Below are positions 47,154-58,643 of a stretch of 64,000 nucleotides of DNA, in pieces. The stretch is taken from NCBI GenBank assembly GCA_033060915.1, contig CM065387.1:34540001-34604000 (forward strand). The letters run 5' to 3'. The translations under genes and the position numbers were made by a program. The notes under the pieces are model-generated. The model did not search any database. It was not told the origin of the DNA and saw only the letters and a program-made list of their open reading frames with translations. How positions within the stretch are numbered: position 1 is the first letter of the stretch; the number at the start of each line of letters is the position of its first letter. Source of the DNA: Euryodendron excelsum. Lineage: Eukaryota; Streptophyta; Magnoliopsida; Ericales; Pentaphylacaceae.

Positions 47154-48765
47154 CTAGCAATGAACCCATGCTATGCACGGACCATAAATATAGAATTATA
47201 AGTTAGTTTTTTTTAAAGATTTTTAAATAATTGTTTACAAATTTTTTTACAAATCATGTATTTAAAATATGATATTAAATAATAAATATGTTTAAAACAT
47301 TTTTTCTATTCTAATAACCATAAAAAGAAAAAATGTAGAAAGAAAATTTTCATAATAACTATTGTAAGTCACACTTTTAATATATCTTTGTTTATTTGGA
47401 GTACCGACATCAAGTTTATTAGGCCATATTCAGGATTGAAAAGGAAAAAACATAAATTAATAAAAAAAATTTAAATCTAGGACACTATTATATATTCATT
47501 CAATCCATGGATCTTACATATATATGAATACGTAAATATGATATCTATCAAGAAATAGTCATTCAAATTGATAAAACAATATCATTACACTTTAATATTT
47601 TAAGAAAATATAAATCAATAATGAAATGAGATTAATTAAATTTTCATGAGTAATTAAAATAAGTATATGTAAATCTTTTAATTTCATGCTTAAATAATGT
47701 ACGTGTTTAAAACTACTTAATAGAAAGTTTGTATACTTTAACTGTATCAGATTTTCTAGAGTTTTTTCTTTCTTTTTTTGGTAATTTTTAATATAATTGA
47801 ATAAATGAATTAGGAAAAAATTATATTTTTGTTTCTAGCAATGGAACATCACTAGCCTTTTTTTTATCTGTATATCTTATCAATCAATATTTTTTTATTA
47901 TTTACATGATCTATATGTAATGGGTTCATTTTTAATGGACTTGTACTTAATTAAGCATATATATAGGATCTTAACCATATTGCAATACATATTAAAACAA
48001 CATAACGGACAAAGTAAAATTAGTCTATTTCTCCATTAATCATTATTTTATAACCTTGTTAAACTTCTTTAATGTCATCTTTATTAAGTTTGAGTAAATC
48101 TAATCCACAAAAAAACACAAATATATAAAGTTAAAATGCTTTGAAAAGAGTATTATTTATAACAATTTAAATATATTGTTAGCTTTAGCTAACATATTTT
48201 TTATAAAAAAATCCATGATGACATATGGATATTTGGATTCAATATATTTTAATTATCTTAAATGACTTTAGGATAATCCAAAAATACATATATTAATTAA
48301 ATAACCAATGGCTTTAGGATTTTTGTATTTTGTATTTTTTTAATTCAAAAATTTTTAAAAAATAGATCAAGACTTTGAAGCTCAAAGATTTAAAAATGTA
48401 TTGTTATAATATATAGTACAGATACTAAATCTAGCCTAAGTCTCAATTTGAATAAAGTTAAAATGCTTTGAAAAGAGAATAATTTATAAGAATTTAGATA
48501 GATTGTTAGATTTAGTTACCATATTAATTATAAACAATATATAATGACATATCTATATTTAGATTTTAAATATCTTGCTGAATGAATTTTCAAGTTTCCA
48601 TATTGATAAGGTGACAATTCAAAAAACCTTACCATATTATTAAGAATCAATGATTTTATGACCTTTGTATTTTTGTATTTTTAAAATTAAAAAATTTGAG
48701 AAAAATGGATCAAGACTTTGAAACTCAAACACCTAACAAACTATTGCTATAATATATAGTATAGA
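47154..48765 (-). mobile_element. Non-autonomous Helitron, 1.6 kb
   Basis: On the minus strand the element begins TCTATACTATATATTATAGC (48,765) and ends with hairpin CCGTGCATAGCATGG, then GTTCATTG and CTAG (47,157-47,154), followed by T. This is the Helitron 3' structure: a short GC-rich hairpin about 10 bases before CTRR. A second 5'-like terminus (TCTGTACTATATATTATAAC) lies at 48,422, and the 340 bp between the two termini repeats the adjoining interior. There is no Rep/helicase coding sequence. The base before the 5' TC is T rather than the usual A, so the 5' boundary is slightly uncertain. Unit B copy 1 lacks the element. Confidence 0.8.
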
Positions 48766-49035
48766 AGTATATAGCATAAATTAGAATTTAACATAATCAT
48801 TTGACTATGTATCATTGATCCATTATACCAATTCAATATGACAATGTGATATAACGGTTGCTACTAATATTTTCTCCTCAAGATGACCATGGGCTCCACA
48901 CTAGGTGGTGTAATTGTTTTTCCAATCAATGGACCCCCATTGATTAAAGTTGCCATCTATCGTGTACGATGAGTCTAATTCAATAATTTTTATTTTCTAA
49001 CAAAGGAAAGAAAATCTTTTATCTTTCTGTCTTTT
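48766..49035. other. Extra sequence between Helitron and unit B end
   Basis: About 270 bp with no counterpart in unit B copy 1, ending just before the ACTGAGTTCTAC block. It may be flanking DNA carried with the Helitron insertion, or sequence deleted from copy 1. No gene is seen. Confidence 0.4.
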
Positions 49036-49084
49036 ACTGAGTTCTACAAAGCACCCGAATGGCTTTTCGAACATGCCGATTAAT

Positions 49085-49358
49085 AGCTTGTTTGGAACTT
49101 GTGGGGATTGGGGAGGGGAGAGAAGGGAAGGTAAAATTTTTAAATTTTCTCTCACTTTTTCCTTTCCTTGTTTGATTTTACCTAAAAGAGAAAGAGGAGA
49201 GAAAAGAGAGAAAATTTTTTAAATCAATTCTCTCTATCTCAATTTTCTTTCCTTTCAATATTCTTTCATTTTCTTTGCAAAATCAAATAAGGAAGAAAAA
49301 TTACTTTTTCTTTATTTTCTTTTTCCCTTCTCTTCCCTTTCCCAAATTCCATACAAAG
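49085..49358. mobile_element. Imperfect fold-back element, MITE-like
   Basis: The left end (CTTGTTTGGAACTTGTGGGG then a purine-rich GGGAGAGAAGGGAAGG) is the imperfect reverse complement of the right end (CCCTTCTCTTCCCTTTCCC then AAATTCCATACAAAGTG), with a pyrimidine/purine-alternating interior. Such fold-backs, starting with a TGTTTGG word, are common plant MITEs. The TSD was not resolved, so boundaries are approximate. Confidence 0.5.
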
Positions 49359-50694
49359 TGTAACACATTCATATTTCCCTGCATAATGTAGGTCATCAAC
49401 CATGTGTAATTATATTTGAAACTTTTGAGATGAAAATGAGGAAAAAAAAAGAAAAAAGAAAAAAAAGGGAAATTGGCACGGCCAATGAGTGTAAAGAATT
49501 AAAGGATTCTTGCTCAAGATCAACCATAAATCAATCATTCAAGTCGCCATCAAAAGTAACTTCCGTCCTACTATTCCTTGACTTTGCTACTAGAAGTAAT
49601 ATTTATGTATCTCATGCCTCAAAATATGAAATCAAGAATTACATAGTATTAATAACAGATGTGTCTGTCTTATTTCAATACAATAAGATTGTATGTAGGT
49701 TAACTTTATTACAACTTAGGTGTTACGTGTTTCAAACACGGAAACAAATTTTCTTTTGCATGAGGTAAGATTATATATATCCGCATAGGATAAAATTGCA
49801 TACATTTGACTCTCCGTAGCGATAAAAACATTGTGCACCAAGCTGCAAAAAATTGTAGGCATGTATTATAACCAATTCACACATGTCAATCCAATGGCTA
49901 AAGAGATGAAATTGTAGTAAACGAGTTCAGATTATTCAAATGCATCATCAACTATAATTTTTTTTTTCCCCTTTCCTTCAATCTACAGCTAAGAGCTTCA
50001 ACGAGAAATTAATTTTCAAAACTTCATAACCGCCCTTGCATAAAATCAACTATGCAAGTCACCCACATTGACTAGAAGGTAATGTTATATGAATAGAAGC
50101 TCATATAATTTAGATACATAATGATGTGATTGTGATTGAGTTGTGACTTATTAGTTTAAAACAAAAAATAACTTTATACAAAAATAATTTTGGCATAGAA
50201 ATTTTCATACGAGGATGTAAATGTTGGTGGTTCTTTCATATCAAATCAAAGCACCTACTATTTTTGTATATAATTTCAAACTATCATTGACATTTTATTT
50301 TGGTAGATTTTTTTTTTTGGTAAAATTGTGGTAAGAATTGAATTTTCCTAACACTATGTTTGAATCAACCGTTTGATAAGAGAAAAGAAAAATGAAGATG
50401 ATACAAAATTACATCATAATTTTAATTATTAAAAAAAGTGGAGGGTAAAAGAACATAAAAACAAAAAAGCATGGATTTAAAATATCTTATTTTGTTTATA
50501 TTTTCTCTCACCTTATCATTTTTCATAAAAGAAAATATCCATCAAAATAAATTTTAATTAAAAACATGCCACTGTTACATCATCATTGTCATCATTATAG
50601 TACATAATTTGATTTTTCTTAATTTAATTAAAATCATGTAAGGCCGAAGAATGATTTAGAGAGGATTACCTATAAGACAACACGTGGCGCTTCA

Positions 50695-51210
50695 CTAATA
50701 CATAAAGCCAGAGAGTAGGCTAACCAAAAAATAAGCCATTATTAAAGAACCCACAGCCAGGTCGCCAACAAACGGGTCCACCTCCTTGAAGATCTCGAAA
50801 CCCCCAAGTAGAGACCCGAACCTCTTCATGCTGACCCAGGCCCAAATCATAGCGACAAAACCAACGTACAAAGCCGGATTCCAACGCAACCGCTCGTCTT
50901 CCAAAACGAGAAAAACCGTAATGCCCAAGCTGAAAAGTGGACCCGCTGCAATAAAGTCCGAAATCCAAGGTAGCGGCCAATCGGACTTACCCAAGGCCTC
51001 ATCGGCCGAACCCATGAAGAAGAGGTCAACAAAAAGGAGACATAAGTGGACTCCCATAACTGTGACCCAGCCCATGATGAATGCCCGTCGGGCCATGGCC
51101 TTGACCGGTGGCCATGCCCGTTTTCCTGCACTCTCGTCTTCCTTTGTTATTAGTGGTGTCGTCAATGTTGGGTTGGTCTTTGTTTCAAGTCGAAAGTTTT
51201 TGGAAGCCAT
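50695..51210 (-). CDS. Small four-pass membrane protein, family not recognised
   Basis: This intact, intronless frame of 171 residues is the one credible host gene here. The N-terminal 43 residues are hydrophilic and basic. Hydrophobic segments follow at about 44-66 (FIMGWVTVMGVHLCLLF...), 84-103, 112-128 and 150-171, the last ending the protein, so it is probably an integral membrane protein with four passes. Conserved-looking polar points are WPLPWISD (78-85) and the basic WVSMKRFG loop (125-132). I do not recognise the family and assign no function. The start is supported by a TATA box 94-102 bp upstream, a (CT)n leader and by the N-terminus shared with the decayed paralogue at 10,980-11,245. 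Opposite-strand and out-of-frame ORFs over it are shadows. Confidence 0.8.
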   Translation of the reverse strand: MASKNFRLETKTNPTLTTPLITKEDESAGKRAWPPVKAMARRAFIMGWVTVMGVHLCLLFVDLFFMGSADEALGKSDWPLPWISDFIAAGPLFSLGITVFLVLEDERLRWNPALYVGFVAMIWAWVSMKRFGSLLGGFEIFKEVDPFVGDLAVGSLIMAYFLVSLLSGFMY

Positions 51211-51233
51211 GATAGAATTTCAAAAAGAGGTTT

Positions 51234-51234
<1 letters not shown>

Positions 51235-51276
<42 letters not shown>
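51235..51276 (-). repeat. (CT)n in the 5' leader of the membrane-protein gene
   Basis: About 21 GA units on the plus strand, read as (CT)n in the transcript leader, begin 25 bp upstream of the start codon. CT-rich 5' leaders are common in plant genes. The paralogue has the same repeat at the same place. Confidence 0.9.
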
Positions 51277-51277
<1 letters not shown>

Positions 51278-51303
51278 TGAGGAAAGTGTCTTGGAGAAAG
51301 TTT

Positions 51304-51312
51304 AAATTTATA
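51304..51312 (-). promoter_or_regulatory. TATA box of the membrane-protein gene
   Basis: The minus strand reads CCTCTATAAATTTAAA, a good plant TATA box, about 95 bp upstream of the ATG, leaving room for a leader of about 65 bp containing the (CT)n. The pseudogene has the adjoining GAGGAGAACCC word but an A/T homopolymer in place of TATA. Confidence 0.75.
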
Positions 51313-51790
51313 GAGGAGAACCCGGTTTTCATGTTGAAATACCACAGAAATAGGGATTAATGTTGACAGGGTAGAATAGCCTAAATTTAAACCCTGTTTG
51401 TTACTCTTTTTTTATTTTTTCATTTTAATGGAACTGGGATCATTGACAGATCATGAATGAAATTTCTCGACTGGGAACATGATTTTTTAAAGTAATAGAC
51501 TATATTGGTTTTCGTGTTGAAATGCCCAAGAAATTAGAGATAAATGTTAACAGGCTGGATTGACTTTTTTTTTTATTTATATATTAATGGAACTGAATCA
51601 TTGACAGTTCATTAACGAAATTTCTCAATTGAAAACATGGTTTTTGGAAATTAATAAACTATATATATCCAACGATGTTTCTCGTTAGGGACATGGACGC
51701 TTGAACATAAATACCTAGATTACCGATGAAATTTCGTTTCTGGCCACATGGTATCATGAAGTTTTCATGATGCCCATTTCACTGTCAGGC

Positions 51791-52871
51791 CAATCCATAC
51801 AATTACAAATAGCGAAATTTTGTTAGGTCTTTAAAAGGCAAACTCTCAATACAATATTCTTAGATTATTAGATTTTTAAAATATTAATCATATCACAGGT
51901 CATTATGTGTTGCAATCGTATTGCCCAATAGCATTGATTTTTAAACTATTCATTGATAAAGAGTAATAACATTGATTCTTCTAGAACAAGTTAAACTATT
52001 TGTTAATAAAGTATAATAAAGACATATATAGCTTAATAGTCAGTAACCCAAGATTTCAATTTTGAATCGAAGTATAAATTTTAAATTTTTGTTACATATT
52101 TATCCAATAAATTTTTAAGCTTACTTTATCCAAATCTATAAAATAAAATAAAATAAAAACAAAAAACTTACTTTATCCTTTTATAACATTTTTATATGCT
52201 TTAAATTTTTGTTTGATTTCGATTTTGTATCTAAGTTTAAATTTCAAATTTTTGTTACATCTTTATCTGGTAAACTTTTAAACTTACTTTATCCAAATCT
52301 ATAAAATAAAATAAAAACAAATAACTTAGTTTATCCGTTTGTAACATTTTTATATGTTTTAAATTTTTTATTCATCTTTATCTGATTACAAACTTTTAAA
52401 TTTATTTTTTCTGTTTGTAGAGTCTTTATGTATAGAAATATACTACTATCACTGCAGCCATCCACAGCGACCTATGAACTACAACCTCTTTGTTTTTCTC
52501 TTTTCTCTCTCTTTCTTTCTCTCTCTCTTAGCAGCCACTTTATATCCATTTCCTTTCAAGTTTTTGGGGTGTTTTTTTTTGGGGAAGATTTCTACTTATG
52601 GGTGATTTAGATCGTTTATTGAAAGAATGGGGTCTGATCAAGTTGGTCCACGAAATGAAGCTATATATACTATTGATTCAATTTGCTTCCAATATTCATA
52701 TGCTTAGTTCGCCAGTTTATTATTTTTCAATCATTTAATAGCTGCATCAATATGAAGTGATATAAGTAGGACAAGAAATTTCCTTGTGTCAAAATTGTTG
52801 CATTTTAGATTCTATATATTGAAGTTTAGTTAAATAAGAGTCAATGTAACTTCGAGAATTGGGTAGATTTA
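51791..52871. other. AT-rich intergenic segment with an internal repeat
   Basis: No gene. A stretch of about 170 bp is tandemly repeated twice plus a partial third copy (about 52,080-52,420), marked by AACTTACTTTATCCAAATC and AACATTTTTATATG. A CT-rich tract lies near 52,497-52,530. Confidence 0.6.
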
Positions 52872-52901
52872 TCTATATTATAAAGGGAGAAGCACAGTTA
52901 G

Positions 52902-55831
52902 TGTCACACCCCACTTAAGGATAAGACCGGCCATAAACCAAGGAGTCTTAGCCCCGAGATCACGAAAGCTTGTAACTTATTCAATTAGTAAAGGTAATGA
53001 AATATCAGTCCAATGGAAACTTCTTTTTATCAATTAAATCAATCAAATGGTGAGTAAATAATCTCTGACTAATCCAAAAATAAAGTTACCAACTAAACAT
53101 CTCTGAAAATCATAAGGAATTAAATTATACAAAACACTAAATCTAATAACTAGCAGTCAAGTCTAATTAATAATGGAAGCGGAGAATAATTTCTATGGAG
53201 GTCTCTACTCAATAATTCTCGATTTCAAAGTCCATCTCTAATGATCATCTCGCTCATCTGAAATATTTTAAATGAGTATTAGCTCACAGTTAAGTGAATG
53301 ACAAGCCTTGCAATAATACATTTGATAATTGAAAATAAAACTTTCCATATACTGGATAATGAGATAAGAGAACTTTCTTAAAACTTTCTCAACACACACT
53401 CATATACTTTGCATGTTTTATAAAAGTAAATGACTTAAATCTCATAAGTCTCAATAATGAAGCAAACTCATCTCTTAATATCTTATAACTCAACGGTGAA
53501 GCAAAATATCTTCTTTTCAATATAAATAGTGCTAGCATAAATGACAAGTGCAAAAACTCATAGAACCAAATAATATCTCAAATCACAAATCTCAATGTCA
53601 AAGTCTTCTTTTTTTTTTTTTTTTTTGATACATTGGAAGGGATTACATTGGAGAGGGCTTAAGCCAAAGAGGGAATCAGGAAAGGGGGAATCAAACCCTT
53701 GACATCTTTAAGAAAAGTCAAGATCTTGTCCAACTAAGCTAGCCCTAGTTGGTTATGCCAAATCTTAACTTGGGGTTTAAGCTCAGTGGATTCACATCGC
53801 ACTTAGAGTCACCTTAGGGTTGCTTCTGAATCTTTTTTCTAAATTGATCCGGTCAAAGTTATCTTACAAACGTTAAGAGCTAGGTTTAACTTTTAGTTGC
53901 TAGAGTTACCTCAATGAGAGGGCGTATCGCTTGGACTTTTCAGAAATGGTCTCAAACATAATATCATAAAGTTTGTACCATTCTATAAAATAATTTTTAA
54001 AACATGCATGAAAGAACTTTCACAAGTAATAAAATATTGCATTACTCTTAAAAGCAATAAATAATGATTTCAACTATACTCATTTTCAGAAATAACAACT
54101 TTTCTCATATCAAAATAAAATATTGTGTTACACCAAAATAAATACTTGTGATAATTAAAATCATTCTTTACAAATATCATATGTATGTGATTAAACTTAT
54201 AAATCTTATACTAGCAAGGCAAAACCATGTACTCACTTGATGTCCAAAGCATATGAACCCAAAATACAACGCAAATTAAATAACAGTTGTCACCCTGAAT
54301 ACCAAAAAGTAATGCCTATAATTAAAAGTGTATCACAGGATCAAAATTAGTTAAAAAAAAAAAAAGCAATTTCGAATTGAAACCCACACGTTGAAAATCT
54401 TAGGGTAGTATAGTTTGAAGGCTAAAGGCTCCTCCTATTGGGACAAGATCACTAGGGTGCACCAAGCACCATAAAGTTGACCACACCGTATAAAGGCCCA
54501 ATCAATTTCGCCTCTTCCCCTGTTTCCAGATTCATGTTCTGCACTTCATATTTATTTCTTTTCTTTTCTTTTTCTTTTCTTCTTTTCCGTATTCTTGAGT
54601 TCTCTTCTCTTCCTACATCACTGTTCTCCCAAAAATCCCTAGACTAAAGTTACCTTGTATGGTAGCCATGGATGCCCATGATCACCTTCAGTCCAGCGCA
54701 CACTCACACTCACTGGTTTTTATCCAAACTTACAATACTCCAACCAACATATTATCTTTCATACAATTTCCCAACTATAACATGCCCATAAGAATCAGAA
54801 TTAAGTCACAAGTCTGTTAATGCATAAAGTTATTTAAATCACCGAACACATTCATTTTACCAGACCTTAAGAATTCAACCCATCTCTATATACCTTCATC
54901 AACATATTTACACCAAGATTCATTCTTATGAAATCAACCAAACCCAGTACGCCAAAAATATACTAATCTATTTGATGCTCCATATAAAAACTACAATACC
55001 CAAAACAAAATTCCATACCTTAAGGATGATAGCCAGAATGCTCTGACTAACTCTACTTGCTTTACAGACTCTATTTCTTCCCCTTTTCCAATCAGCTGTT
55101 GAAGCTCTCTCTCTCTGTGTAGGGTTTATACTTATCTCTCTCAAACTCTATATACGGCTACTGCAGAAACTCTTCTTTTCTTAATTCATATGCAATTTAA
55201 CTCTAACATGAGATTTAGTGAGAAAATATTCAATGCAACGGTGATATCACGTTATTATTGTTAACGTGATATCACAAGTCAATAAAATCCATCCACGTAT
55301 ATCTGTTGTGATGAGACTTAATATCAGTTAGTAGGGTAGTATGTGATAAAATATCCTAATTAACTCCTTAATTTTTGGTGATATGAATAAAAATTATATT
55401 TTGGTGCATTTCTATTAGCTTGTGATATTACATCAACATGATGACGTAGTATCACTGTTATACAGAATATTTTCTCGACGTCTAGGAAGCACATAACGTA
55501 CAAGGCTCCCACAAATCAGCCTTAGAATCTAATCCCCTACAAACAAATTTACATGTTCTCCAATGAGCTGTCTAATGAAAAAAGAGTCAAGATACATAAC
55601 AAACTGATGTACCTAGATACACCCTAACTCTATCTAACTCCAAGGGCTGCAGAACACCAAAACTCCATCCTGCAGTTTGTACATCGTCTCCACGACACCA
55701 ATATCTTAGTCCTCATCCAAATGCTTAGATTAATCAAATAAGAAAGCTATTAAACGGAACAAATGTATCTAGAAAACCCAAGATGCATTAAAATGTGAGG
55801 AATTTAAGAAAAAAAAATATGGGTCCTTACA
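52902..55831 (+). mobile_element. Solo LTR of 2,930 bp, TSD gttag
   Basis: It starts TGTCACACCCCACTTAAGG and ends GGGTCCTTACA, flanked by perfect gttag repeats (52,897-52,901 and 55,832-55,836). No coding region or internal LTR pair is visible. The TGTCACACCCC start is common among plant Gypsy LTRs (inference). It hosts a SINE at about 53,610-53,757. Confidence 0.82.
53610..53757 (-). mobile_element. tRNA-derived SINE nested in the solo LTR
   Basis: Read on the minus strand, an A box CTAGCTTAGTTGG (53,742-53,730) and a B box GGGTTTGATTCCC (53,698-53,686) are followed by a poly(A) tail (T run at about 53,609-53,626 on the plus strand). Possible flanking repeat: caaagtctt at left and caaatctt at right, imperfect. 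It differs in sequence from the SINE at 9,669. Confidence 0.7.
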
Positions 55832-56099
55832 GTTAGTTTCCGAAGCTGTAAGGATAATTTCAATTCCAAAAAAATCCTTACCAAATGACATAATTACCAA
55901 TACTGAGTATATTTAACTTTCTTAGTTCCAATGCCAAATACTTCAATTACTTCAACACAAGTCCTTCTCACATTCAAATTTTACAACTGAAACGATTTTC
56001 ATTATACCCATGTCTCCTCTTTTTATAAGTTCACCCAATAAAAATTATGCAACTGTTGTGTAAATATTACACATGCATCGCGTGTACATCCGCCCCTAG

Positions 56100-56805
56100 T
56101 TTAGATGAATCGAGAAGTGTTTGATTGGATTTTCAAGTAATTAATTGGATAATATTTTTTTTATGAAGGTTTTATGTTTTTTTCTTTGTTGTTTTCTTCT
56201 TTTTGTAAGAAAATGATAAATAAAAGTTTGCTACTTTTTTGTGTAATGTTAGAAGAATTCATGGGCTTAACTCAACTCTAAAAATTAACTTAATAAGGTG
56301 AGAGTTGTCCAAGAACATATATAGAGGTGATGACATTTGTATTCGGGCGTGTGGGACTTTACTCACATCCTCCCTCATGCAAAGCGTGGTGATATAGGCG
56401 AGTGAGAAGAACATGACATTTTTTCGTTAAAAATGCATTTAGGTGATCAGTTGGTTGCTTTTTTTTTTTTTTTTAATCATTGGTGGAAGCCAATTAAAAA
56501 TTTAGCAATGACAAGTGAGAATAGCAATTTGAAGAAATAAAAAGAAATTAGTATCATAGTTTTGAGTTAGCTTAATGACCTTTCATGCTTTTATCTTGAA
56601 ATAGTATTTATTTTAAAAAATTAGTTCTTCGTTTTTAATTTTACCAAAAAAAATATTGTTCTTTGTTATAAGATTTATAGTTAAAAATAATTTATAAATT
56701 TACACACATTTCAAATAACTATGTTCTCACACTTTCTTTGTTGTAAATCTCCATGCATAGTTCGAGTTTACTGATAATATTTTAAATAGTAATTCATCGT
56801 AACCA
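56100..56805. other. Intergenic, no gene seen
   Basis: AT-rich sequence between the Helitron end and the displaced tail of unit A copy 2. No gene or repeat boundary was recognised. Confidence 0.45.
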
Positions 56806-56940
56806 TTTTTCATAGCAATTTAAATCTCATGTACTCACAAGAGAGATATAAGACACCTACATATTTGCACTGCAAAAGTTAAAAGAATAGACCAGCTAGC
56901 TTCCTGAGAGTCCCCTTTCCTTTCTTTCCTTCATTAAGAT
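56806..56940. repeat. Tail of duplicated unit A, copy 2
   Basis: TTGCACTGCAAAAGTTAAAA and the following GACCAGCTAGCTT and CTGAGAGTCCC words match 11,745-11,817 almost exactly. This places the tail about 5 kb away from the rest of the unit. Confidence 0.8.
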
Positions 56941-58584
56941 TGGATTAGTAGTAGGAGTAACGGTTGGAGAGTGTGGCCAGCAATGACGTTGATGGAAATG
57001 GAGTATGGCCGACGATGGGGTAACTAGAGTGAGTGGCGTTTGGTTTGGCTTGCCGGTAATAGGAGTCGGGAGTTGAAAGAGTTAGGACTAAGAACAAATA
57101 GTAAAATGACCTTGAAAAATTGTGGTGTGTGTATTTTCTGTCTATTTTCTAAATCGATGTTAGGAAAAATTGATATTGCAAACACTAAGAGTGTAAGGGC
57201 CTTAAAAAAAATGTGAAGGTTCTCAAGTGAGATCGAATAAAAAGTACTAAGTGTAAACTAATTTATTAATTCTTTTAGGCATTGTAATGCTTAAAAAAAT
57301 TGTAGTTACTTGTCACTCAAACCCATGGTATGGACGGGATAAGGAGTTAGGATATTTTATACATTAATCAACATAATTCTTTAGAAACTCTAAGCTAGTG
57401 TAGACATCCCTAACTAAATAACAAAAAAAAAAAAAAAGCAATTCCTTATAGGCAAGAGCGGATCTATGAAGGGTTTAGTGAAGGCAACTGTCACCATTGA
57501 CTTGGCAATTTTTACTTCTTTTAAAAAATTATGTATATTTATTTTATCTTAGACTATAAATGTATGTTTTGCCCCCTCTGAAAATATTAACAATTGTATT
57601 TGCCCCTCTCCGAATTTACTGGCATCTACATTTGTCCACACTGAATATCACTAAACCTATAGCAATATATATATCGTTAACCCTTCCTTATTTGGCTAAA
57701 TAAACAATACAATCTTAATTCATAACCTTCTATTCTAATCATTAATCAAAATGCTCTTACCCATTGGATATTTTATTTATCTAACTACTACCTATTACTT
57801 TATTAAAAGGTTAAAAAATGACCCAAATTCTAAAACTTTTTGTATTCATCTACTCTTTTAATTGTATCCATAGATGTTTCGGTTATTCAAATTTCAAAAT
57901 CCTTCTCGAATTTCAAACCATAGCCAACCAAAATTTGAATTAAGGTTTTTTTTTTTTATAGCGGTGTAATTTTTTGTGTACAACTTTTGTACAGAAATGG
58001 TACCCCCTTCTTCAGTGTCTTTAATATAATTATATATTTATTTATCGAAGAAAAATATTGTCCATTAAAAAATAATTTCGTGTACGATTACGTAGAAGTT
58101 TTGGCCCTATTGAACAAAAATATTGGACCTGCCTCTGCTTATAAGGATGGAACCAAGAATTTTGGTGAGAGGGGGCCAAGATAAATTTTTTTTTTTTGCA
58201 TTTTGATAGGTAGAGGTAAATTTTTTTGAATTCTTTGTGTGACCAAAGTAAAAACAATTTGTTTTTTGAAGGGGTAGAATAAAATTTTCCGAATTTTGAA
58301 GGGCCAATACACTATTTCTTATTATAAATTTTTAAAATTCATAAAAGTTATAATAATTTTGTCAAAGTAGTGAAGGCCATGCCCTTATAGTCATAAGGTA
58401 GGTCTGTCCTTGGTTCCTTTTGACTAGGCTGGAATAACATTTTGAGACATAACGTGGAGTCATGATAAAAAAAAAAAAAAAGTAATCAAATATGGTAACT
58501 TTAGATATAAAGTGCTAGCTTCTGTGTTTGCTTCATCTGTTCCATCCTCGTTGAATCAATCACACACACACACACACACACACA

Positions 58585-58643
<59 letters not shown>

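Larger units (their letters stand above)
15520..49066. repeat. Duplicated unit B, copy 2, inflated by nested insertions
   Basis: Host segments matching copy 1 are 15,520-15,828, 16,900-17,829, about 27,232-27,551, 45,320-47,153 and about 49,036-49,066. Together they add up to about 3.4 kb; everything between them is transposon. For example, the text ending TTATTTCAAAT at 27,551 resumes at 45,320 with the TSD caaat followed by the copy-1-like CATTATAGAAGAATG region. The right end repeats ACTGAGTTCTACAAAGCACC, as at the end of copy 1. The segment contains no host gene. Confidence 0.85.
49485..51790. repeat. Duplicated unit A, copy 2
   Basis: It aligns directly with 10,450-11,700: CCTTGACTTTGC (49,577), AGATGTGTCTGT (49,658), ATTCACACATGTCAATCCAATG (49,877), then the gene. 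About 700 bp at 49,930-50,640 has no counterpart in copy 1. The tail of the unit is displaced to 56,806-56,940 by intervening sequence, including the Helitron at 52,872-56,099. Confidence 0.8.
52872..56099 (+). mobile_element. Small Helitron split by a solo LTR
   Basis: The element starts A|TCTATATTATAAAGGGAG at 52,872 and ends with hairpin TACAC-ATGCATCGC-GTGTA (56,068-56,086), nine bases and CTAG|T (56,096-56,099). A-to-T insertion context and 3' hairpin fit a Helitron. Without the solo LTR (52,902-55,831 plus one TSD copy) it is only about 290 bp, so it is non-autonomous. Confidence 0.75.

Noticed and set aside
49430..49768. 112-residue plus-strand frame
   Set aside because: It begins in a Lys/Arg-rich A/G tract, has no recognised domain, and overlaps the non-coding part of unit A that is not open in copy 1.
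50786..51280. Plus-strand frame of 164 codons over the membrane-protein gene
   Set aside because: It lies antisense to the intact gene and ends in a Glu-Arg repeat from the (GA)n microsatellite; it is a shadow.
57440..58440. A TIR transposon with GGATC/GGGGGCC words
   Set aside because: Candidate inverted ends near 57,452, 58,130 and 58,400 do not pair convincingly and no TSD was found.
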